Assembly: GCA_014218235.1 (NCBI GenBank)
Contig: CM024753.1
Location: 4,340,001-4,404,000, forward strand
Reading direction: 5' to 3'
DNA: 64,000 bases
Source of the DNA: Colocasia esculenta
Taxonomy: Eukaryota; Streptophyta; Magnoliopsida; Alismatales; Araceae
Shown here: piece by piece, positions 57,085 through 64,000 of the stretch
Position numbering within the stretch: the stretch's first letter is position 1
Layout: every line of letters starts with the position of its first letter
The notes under the pieces: model-generated
Told to the model about the DNA's origin: nothing
What the model saw: only the letters and a program-made list of their open reading frames with translations
The model's database searches: none
Position numbers and translations under genes: made by a program

Positions 57085-58071
57085 TGATCTAAACGGGTGT
57101 GCGATGATCAACCAAGAGAGGATGGGTGAATTGGTTGTCACCTAAATAAAAAAATAAACTACTTCGAGATGCAAAACAAAATTAACTAAGCGAAATGACG
57201 TGTAAAACTTTGAATAAGCATGTAGAAGGGTGGTAGAATGGAAGGAAGCAAGCCACAACGTGCACGCAAGATTTATAGTGGTTCGGCCAACACACCACGT
57301 GTGCGCCTACATCTACTATCCCACATCCCTGTGAGGATTTCTCCACTAACTTCTTTCACCAAGTATAAGTTATAAACCCCTCACACAGTTATTTCTGAGG
57401 GACAACACCAACCCCTACACAATCTTTGTTTCACAGGTACAAAAAAATAAAAAACCCAATCCGTGCTCACAAACCGAGCACACACACAAACACTGATGTT
57501 CAATATAAAATTTAAAACCACCTAATAAGTCTGTGATAGTAGGAAAAAAGATAAAACATAAAGCACAAGAATTCCTCATGTCCGAAATATGAAGAGTCGG
57601 TGCAGAAATCTCTTTCCACAATGAAGAACTTGCAGTCGTGCTCCACGAATGATGTTCCTGGAGGTATGCCTGATGGAGACATGTTCCTCAACCTCTTAGT
57701 GATGGATCTTCATGCCGGGAACAAGCCTATGGCCGTCCAAGAATGTTTTTGTAATAGCACTGCATAGTTGGGACAACATCTCTCTCTTTAAAACCCTAGC
57801 TCTAGGAGATAAACCTTCTAGCACAATGGGATCTCTTATAGGGGATTGGAAAAGATGTTATATATCTACTCCAACGCAAAAGATCACAACTTGAACGAAT
57901 TCTCGGGCAGAGACTTAATGGAGGAAAGAGTCCATCCAATTTAGGAAACTGTGTTTCCTTAACCAGTCGATCGGTTCTAGGAAATTGATTGTCCGATTTA
58001 TGATCTAGATTTAAGGTCGACATGTTGATATTCTATGTCGACATGCTCTCCTGATCGGTCGTTTGATTCTT
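57085..58071 (-). repeat. 5' LTR of the copia element, truncated
   Basis: Matches the 3' LTR from its inner end through the words ctcctgatc..tcgt..tgattcttcaa at about 58045-58071. Beyond that the sequence no longer follows the 3' LTR, so about 430 bases of the LTR's upstream part, including its promoter end, are missing. Confidence 0.8.
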
Positions 58072-59078
58072 CAAAATTGAAACAACGATGATCCAAAGAC
58101 TAACTAGCCACAATAAATTTGATCCTTGAGGGATGCTTCACCAAAAAAGTTTAAGGAGGCCGATGGAGATAAAAACTTCCCAAAAAACGATAAATAGAAC
58201 CTAAGCAAAAAAAAAAAAAGAAACTGAAACACTTTAATGATGACCAAGACCACCTTCCACAAAGGGAATGACAAAAGTTAAGAAAGAGGGTCCTCTTTAG
58301 AGGCACCCTCTCCCCTCTCAATCGGAGTTGGAGGAGAAGGGCAGCCCTCTCCGCATGGTGACGCCCTAGGGTCGGCAGCAATCGAAAGAGATGAAGCCTT
58401 GCTTCTAGAACCTTCTTCGCTTGTACGCTACGTCGGGATTCTTGTCAGAGTTTTTTACTTTGATCTGTTGACTTCATCCCAAATTTGTCATGATACTCAC
58501 TTGATAACTCATCTAGACTAGCCAATTCCTAAAACTCGATCAGATTCCACTTAACTTGATAAAACACATATTACCTAATTGGAACTAGATAATTTCAAAA
58601 ATATTTATTTTAATCATTATTTTATGCTTTTATTTTGCATGTTAGAAAAATTATAGAAGATGTAGTCGTTTTTTTTAAACCTATCAATTTTTAAATTCTA
58701 TCATTTATTAACAGTCTATTAGCTAATGCTATGAAACATGTTTGTCATTTACATTTACGTAAGTTGTAGGATAGTTATGTAAGTTATTCATACATAGTTT
58801 TGTAAATATGTTAGAATGATACATAAAATTTTAAATATGTTAGAATAGGACATTTATATAAGTATTTATTAAATAGTTTATTAAAAAATAAGATATTTCA
58901 TCATTTCATGTACCACCAACACAATAGATTGAAAGATATTCTCAAACACTTATCTTCTTCCAATATTGTGCCTCTGTTCTTCAATATTTTCAATTTAACT
59001 CTAAACCCTTGTCATAGTGTGACATGCAAAGGACAACTCGGATATTCCACATCTTACAAAAATTGAAGTGAGATGGAG
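58072..59078. other. AT-rich spacer, no gene seen
   Basis: Contains tandem-like forms of ttaaatatgttagaa near 58805-58850. A GC-richer patch at 58290-58440 has no domain on either strand. Confidence 0.4.
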
Positions 59079-59430
59079 ATTTTTTTAAATAACTTTATTT
59101 AAAAAATATTTACACAAATATATTCAAGTCTAACATATTTACAAATATATGCATTAAGTGTAACTTATACTTTTTTTTGTGTGCAAGTTACACAGTTTCT
59201 CTACAATTTACATAATTTCTATATAACTTACACTGATTCAATATAACTTACATATATAAAATGCGTGTAAGTTATATTGAGGCAGTGTGAACTGCAGAGA
59301 AAGAATATAAACTGTAGAGAAAGCGTGTAAATTACATTAAATTTTTATAGGTGGAAGACAGATTTATAAATATGTTAGATTTGAACATACTTGTATAAAT
59401 TTTTAATAAAATTATTTTAAAAATATCCCA
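59079..59430. mobile_element. Foldback MITE-like element (about 350 bp)
   Basis: The two halves are imperfect inverted copies over nearly their whole length. Left words tctaacatatttacaaata, tttctctacaatttac and caatataacttaca reappear in reverse complement on the right (59262-59430). The turn is at about 59252-59261. No open frame of note. The outer ends, gagattttttt and its partner gggatattttt, are not exact, and no target duplication was fixed. Confidence 0.65.
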
Positions 59431-60283
59431 AATGAAATTGATAAGTAACATTAGTGTGAGGATAAGTAACAAGAAAGGGCTGTAGTCCTTATTGATGTGA
59501 CGCAGATGACAAATAGAAGTTGAAAAATTAAAAGTAATAAAAATAAGTATGTGTTTATAAATAAAATTTATTTTTATTTTCCAAAAAAACACTTTTATGA
59601 AAAAATGATAAAACATTAAACGGAAAATATCTTTAAGGGCATGCTGAAATTTCATGGAGCTTCGATTATGTTTCTTTGTTTCTAAATCCAAAATTTATCC
59701 ATTTTTTTACATTATAAAATAGATTTGAATTACATAAACTTTTTGAACACCTCATGTGAGCATATCAAGTGGTACTCGATCCACAAAGACATATTCTAAA
59801 GGCCTCATTGATAAGCGAATAAAACATTGTAGAGTTATTATTTGTCAGAATAAATCAAAATAGACATTAATAATTAACTAAGAAAATTTACTATAATTTT
59901 GGATAGAGGGCTTAATTACATGAAAAAGAGATGGAAGTGCATCCATTTTTTTTTTTTTCATAAAAAGACCCTCATGAGAATTCTGGTTGGTATCAAAATA
60001 ATTTTAAACAAGACTTAAATTTATCATATCGCTAAAATAAAGTTCACTAAAAAATTTAAAAAAAGAATATTTTTCTAATTTACCCAGGCTCAACGTCTCA
60101 CTTCGCGGACATTAGTGGGCGGCGAATACCAAAAAGGGCGAACCACCGGGGGAGGTACGGCTGGTGAGGTGTTTCCGATTCGGGTAACGCGACCCGACTC
60201 GGCGTCGCCGTCCGATTCACCTCCCTCGCCTAGTCGACTTTTCTTCCCTTCTCTCTTCGAAGAGCTCGGCAACCCAACCACTC

Positions 60284-60314
<31 letters not shown>
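59431..60314 (+). promoter_or_regulatory. Spacer and promoter/5' UTR of the DXO1-like gene
   Basis: 59431-60080 is AT-rich with no gene. 60090-60314 is abruptly GC-rich and ends in a CT/GA-rich leader (gagagagagagag) next to the ATG at 60315. No clear TATA box. Confidence 0.45.
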
Positions 60315-60315
<1 letters not shown>

Positions 60316-60834
60316 TGGATTTCTCAGAGCAGGACGTGGATGTGTTCGGGGGGGCGTACGGTTCGGAGGAGGAGGAGGAGGAAGAGGAGGGGGACGGAGG
60401 AGGGGATCGGGGGGGCGCGGGGGCGGAGCAGGAGGAGGAAGCGGAGGAGGGCAGCCGCGGGGACTCCTCCGGCGGCTCCTCCTCCCCCTCCTCCTCGTCG
60501 TCCGGCAGCGGCAGCGGCAGCGAGAGCAGCAGCGGGAGCGGCGGGGCCAGCAGTAGTAGGAGCAGGAGCAGGAGCAGAGCAGGAGCAGGAGCAGAGCAGG
60601 AGCAGGAGCAGGAGCAGGAGCCGGAGCAGGAGCAGCGGGGGCGGCGGCGGCGGGGAGGAGGGCGACGACCAGGAGGAGGACTCCACCGCCGCCGCCATAG
60701 CCGCGGCCGCGGCCGCCGCCAGGGCGAGGGTCGGGCTGGAGAGCAGCGACGAGGAGGAGGAGGAAGCGATCTCTTTGGCTCCGACAACGAGGCCTACTCC
60801 AGGACCCCCGCCAGCAGCCGATTCTCCATTCCCG
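60315..60834 (+). CDS. First exon of a probable DXO1-like decapping nuclease gene
   Basis: DXO-family enzymes remove incomplete or NAD caps from RNA; plant DXO1 has a long acidic N-terminal extension. The exon starts MDFSEQDVDVFGGAYG, has acidic and Ser-rich repeats, and ends SDLFGSDNEAYSRTP then SRFSIP before a GT donor (gtgagt) at 60834-60839. The LFGSDNE..Y..TPA..PF box near the end of exon 1 is what I recall from plant DXO1. In the middle (about 60570-60760) the acidic text EEGDDQEEDS and GLESSDEEEEE is in another frame, so two compensating slips in the GGAGCA and GAG runs are likely. No later exon is visible before the window ends. Confidence 0.5.
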
Positions 60835-62207
60835 GTGAGTGCGGCGTTCTCATTGGCTTTCCGAGTTCTGGTGGCTTCTTAGGTTTCGGTGGTATCTTTC
60901 TCTCCGTTCGCGTGGAATCGGTGTTGTTGCCTCTTGTCCTCCCTTCTTCCCTCTCTATGCCTCTGCGTGTTTATACGTGTGTGTTTCAGGCTATTATCAT
61001 GTACAAACTAGGTGGAGTGGAATTCAGGAAGATTAGAGCTCAGGAAGAAAGGGAAATTTTCATTTGGAGCTACTGTGTGAGCTCTTCCTCTTCGTATTCT
61101 TTGTTCTTCGCTGGAGTTTAGGATGTGGCTATCGTTTCCAAGGCTTTGGACTTGTTTAAACGGGGTGGGCAGGGAACACTAAATGTGTCAGGAAGCACTA
61201 AATTTGATCTCCCCGTGGTAAATGTGACGCGGAAAAAGTGATTTGTTTAGCATCCATTCTTTATTTTATCTGGTCATTGTTGATACGTGATATGGAACAG
61301 ACCACAATTAGTTTAGATTATGTGAGAAATGTCTCGAGAAGGTAACCCATGTGCTCTGATCATGGAACAAAGGTCGTATTCTATTTAGATGCAGGTTGCA
61401 GCCGAAGAGAAGAATCCACATTTCATAACCTTGATGCTAAGAATTACCTGTAATGAAATTGTTGGTGACCAACTCCCATTTTTAGGAGAGTCCACCTAAA
61501 ATTGCATATCCCACATCCCGTCCCAATTCCACCACTCTGATAGTCTCCAATCCCTCCTACTTAGAAGTTTCTACAGGTGGCTTATTCCAGGTATGCATTT
61601 CCTTCTGTTGATTAACGGGTGTCCTCTGAAGCATGGTAGATATTTGCCATTGGCTCATGTGTTTGGAAAAGGTCCATCCATGGTATCTAATGACATTGAT
61701 CAAGTGAAACAAACATGTTGGAACTTCAAAACTGTTGAACCTGCATCTTATGTAAATAATTGTCACAATTCATCTACATTTAATTATAAACATGAAGTAT
61801 GCAAAGTTGCAAACAATAAAAGTAACAACTGTTTAGTGGAACTGTCCATTAGAAGGTTCACCTTTAGGCTGTTGCTTCGTGGCAGGGACCTTACTGGAAT
61901 GGATGGTTGCAGGAGAACTACGTAGAGCTGCTTTCTAGAGAAACATATACTCATTCTTTTCCTCAGACAAAGAAGATGATAAGTACATTCAAACAGAGTA
62001 GTTCCCTTTAGCCTGTCTCTCATGCCCCATGACCTCCATACTGACTTTCCTTTTATGGACTTGTCCATATATGGCATATTTGGATGTTCGCTTCAGTTTG
62101 GCACCTTTTCTCTTGTCTACCTTTTCTTATACCAACCAATGCATCCTGATGAATTGTCTCCCCTTTTTCTTCAAGAAAGTGTAGATTAAAATGTCTACAC
62201 TTGAGGA
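60835..62207 (+). other. Presumed intron 1 of the DXO1-like gene
   Basis: No further exon of a DXO protein was found here. The sequence is moderately AT-rich, with no open frame showing a domain. Part of 61430-61930 could be transcribed, but nothing is recognised. Confidence 0.4.
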
Positions 62208-64000
62208 TTTTTTTTTTGGAAAAGTGGATCGTACCACAAGTATATTCATATAAAAAAGAGAAGGAATGTACAAATATAAGCCTAAAAGAAAAGCCCCAAA
62301 AAACAATCCTAACTGCCTATACATCACAAGCCACACCAAGATGGAATGGCGATCTCTACCCCCACCGAATAAAAATTGAATTTGTAGAATTGGAATAGTT
62401 CATATTACAAACAATTGACGTCCATTCCATAACTTTACTACAAATCCCTACAAAAAGAGCCTTTGCGTCTTGGGCAACTCTTGAAAATATCTGATTGTTC
62501 CTCTCCCTCCAAAAGTAGCATGAAGAATGAGCCACTAGACTGCTATCACCTGTGTTAAACCATTGCTTGTCCCACCGCTGAATCAATTGCTGGACCTCAA
62601 AATGATGGCTGATAGTGTAGTGGGTCCTCACAGCCACCTCTATCCAGACTCTTTGAGAATAGGAACACCTAACAAAAGTATGATCTAAAGACTCATCCTC
62701 CCCCCTACAAAGGGCGCAACTGGTGTCTGGAAAAAACTGGTGGAACCTATCTCGTGCGGGAAGTCTCCAATGGTGATTCTCCAAAGCAGGACTTTAACCT
62801 TCAAAGGGCTTCTATTCTTCCAACCCGATCATGAAGGCCATGCCACACCCCCATCTGAAATGGTACAATAAGCCGATCTGATTGAGAAGCGACCACCCTC
62901 CTCCTACCGCCACATCCACCCATCTTCACTGTCAATAGATGGACTATGGACAAGTGGGAGATTAGGTCCTAGAGCTAAAGTGTCTCAGACTGCATAAGAT
63001 CCCTTCTGAAGATGGGCGACCACACTCTGCTGGGTAGAGAAGGATCAATGACTTGGAAAACAAAGACTAGAGGATCTGTGGCCACACATGAAAGATGGGA
63101 AACAACACGCTGAGGGATAGATCTCCACACCACCTATCCTTCCAAAAAAGAGCCTTGTCCCCCTTCCTAAACCGGATCTTGACACCAGCAGCAAGAACAT
63201 CCTGGCACAAAGATATATCCCGCCAGAGCGGAGAGGTGCTGACCCGCGGAGAAGGAAGAATTTCTCAGACTCTGGATCTCCCAAAATATCTCTGCCCGAT
63301 GATTTGGGTCTGCATGCCATCCTCTTCACTACCTAATCTCCACAAGGACCACAACCACTTACACAACAAGATGAGGTTGAAGTCCCTGATATGCTTTGAA
63401 CCCAAGCCTCCCTGAACTCTGTTCTTGGTGACCCTTCCCCACGCTACATCATGCCAGCCTCTACAACTGTCCCTGCTACCATGCTGGAAGAACCTACAAC
63501 GAATAGCCCCAAGCTTCTTGGCCACCTGTTTAGAAATATTGAATATAGAGAGAAAGTATGTTGGTAGACTATTCAAGATAGAGCATCATAGCACAAGTCT
63601 GCCCCCATAAGATGAAGTCCTGGCCTTCCAACCTGCCACCTGGTCTTGAATCTGTGCACAATGGGCTACCAGTTAGAAGCTCTGAAAGCAGAAGGAGAGA
63701 GAGGGAGTCCCAAATAAGAGATAGGAAAGCTTCCAATCCTACACCCCAACACAGAGGGCACCCTCCCCAAAATTCTATCATCAAGATTCACCCCAACCAG
63801 ACGGCTCTTGTTGAAATTAACTTTCAGCCCTGTGACCTCCTTCAACAACTCCAATAAGAATCTCAACATGAGGGGCATGTGCTCCCCCTCAGCCAAGAAC
63901 AAAATGGTATCATCGGCATACACTTGAGGATTGTTACTTCTTCACCTTCTTTGGAGATTCTGTAGCTCAAAGGATTAGCTTGGATGATCTCTTCCATAAA
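62208..64000 (-). mobile_element. L1-type LINE, decayed, 5' part beyond window
   Basis: Non-LTR retrotransposon on the minus strand. Right to left: the RT catalytic box VYADDTILFLAEGE (63923), RT words LLKEVTGLKVNFNKSRLVGV and ISYLGLPLS, the RT end NSLPTYFLSIFNISKQVAKK and WHDVAWGRVTKNRVQGGLG, then the zinc-binding zf-RVT domain (LPARDRFHQFFPDTSCALC, DESLDHTFVRCSYSQRVW) at 62784-62400. The 3' end is a T run at 62208-62217, the A tail on the minus strand. At least three frame changes, so inactive. It lies downstream of the DXO1-like exon, probably in an intron. Confidence 0.88.

Larger units (their letters stand above)
46856..58071 (-). mobile_element. Gag-only Ty1/copia Sirevirus-like element, nested with later insertions
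   Basis: Minus-strand copia element. Reading right to left: truncated 5' LTR (57085-58071), primer binding site (57071-57082), gag (from ATG at 57035), gag zinc-knuckle part (51875-52250), a non-coding stretch with several polypurine tracts, and the 3' LTR (46856-48270). No protease, integrase, RT or RNase H motif is seen anywhere between gag and the 3' LTR. Later insertions inside it are a SINE, a solo gypsy LTR, another gypsy LTR and a MULE-type MITE. It would depend on another element for replication. Confidence 0.8.

Noticed and set aside
60115..60882. 255-codon frame overlapping the DXO1-like exon
   Set aside because: Starts in the GC-rich promoter and becomes Arg/Ala/Pro repeats. Only its middle acidic part fits the family, and that is explained by frame slips.

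Overview
This window is nuclear DNA from a flowering plant. The genes have many short exons with GT/AG introns, exons are GC-richer than introns, and most of the rest is plant-type LTR retrotransposon (Tekay-like Ty3/gypsy chromoviruses and Sirevirus-like Ty1/copia), SINEs, MITEs and an L1-type LINE. The retroelement mix and GC-rich first exons lean towards a monocot or other early-branching angiosperm; this is a weak inference. There is no CRISPR array, bacterial operon or organellar gene.

Layout. 1-14475 is a nest of two Tekay-like elements, both on the minus strand. A younger one (1-8803, its 3' LTR cut by the window edge) sits inside the RT/RNase H region of an older one (8804-14475), which itself lies in an old copia LTR (14476-15231). 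15232-21919 is gene-poor, with a Tourist-like MITE and two copies of one tRNA-derived SINE family. 21920-27680 (+) is a receptor-like cytoplasmic kinase of subfamily VII, with one apparent single-base deletion in each of its first three exons. 28.9-32.3 kb holds a Sirevirus LTR fragment, a MITE-like element full of GAGTTAAC words, a third SINE copy and a G-rich Tourist-like MITE. 33328-38193 (+) is an intact ten-exon protein disulfide-isomerase gene (511 codons, KDEL end). 41390-45269 (-) is a DUF616 (TOD1/MUCI70-type) putative Golgi glycosyltransferase. 46856-58071 is a gag-only Sirevirus-like element (-), itself hit by a SINE, a 2056-bp solo gypsy LTR, a second ~3-kb gypsy LTR and a MULE-type MITE. 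58.1-60.3 kb is AT-rich with a foldback element. 60315-60834 (+) is the acidic first exon of a probable DXO1-like gene, whose next exons are not seen; a decayed LINE (-) lies downstream at 62208-64000.

The three well-supported genes are unrelated housekeeping or signalling loci: immune-type kinase signalling, ER oxidative folding and cell-wall or glycan synthesis. The window is otherwise a record of nested insertions, several datable by target-site duplications. The most unusual signal is that the gypsy LTRs carry arrays of ~22-28-nt hairpins of constant geometry whose stem sequence changes from hairpin to hairpin while pairing is kept. All splice sites, frames and repeat boundaries were read by eye.
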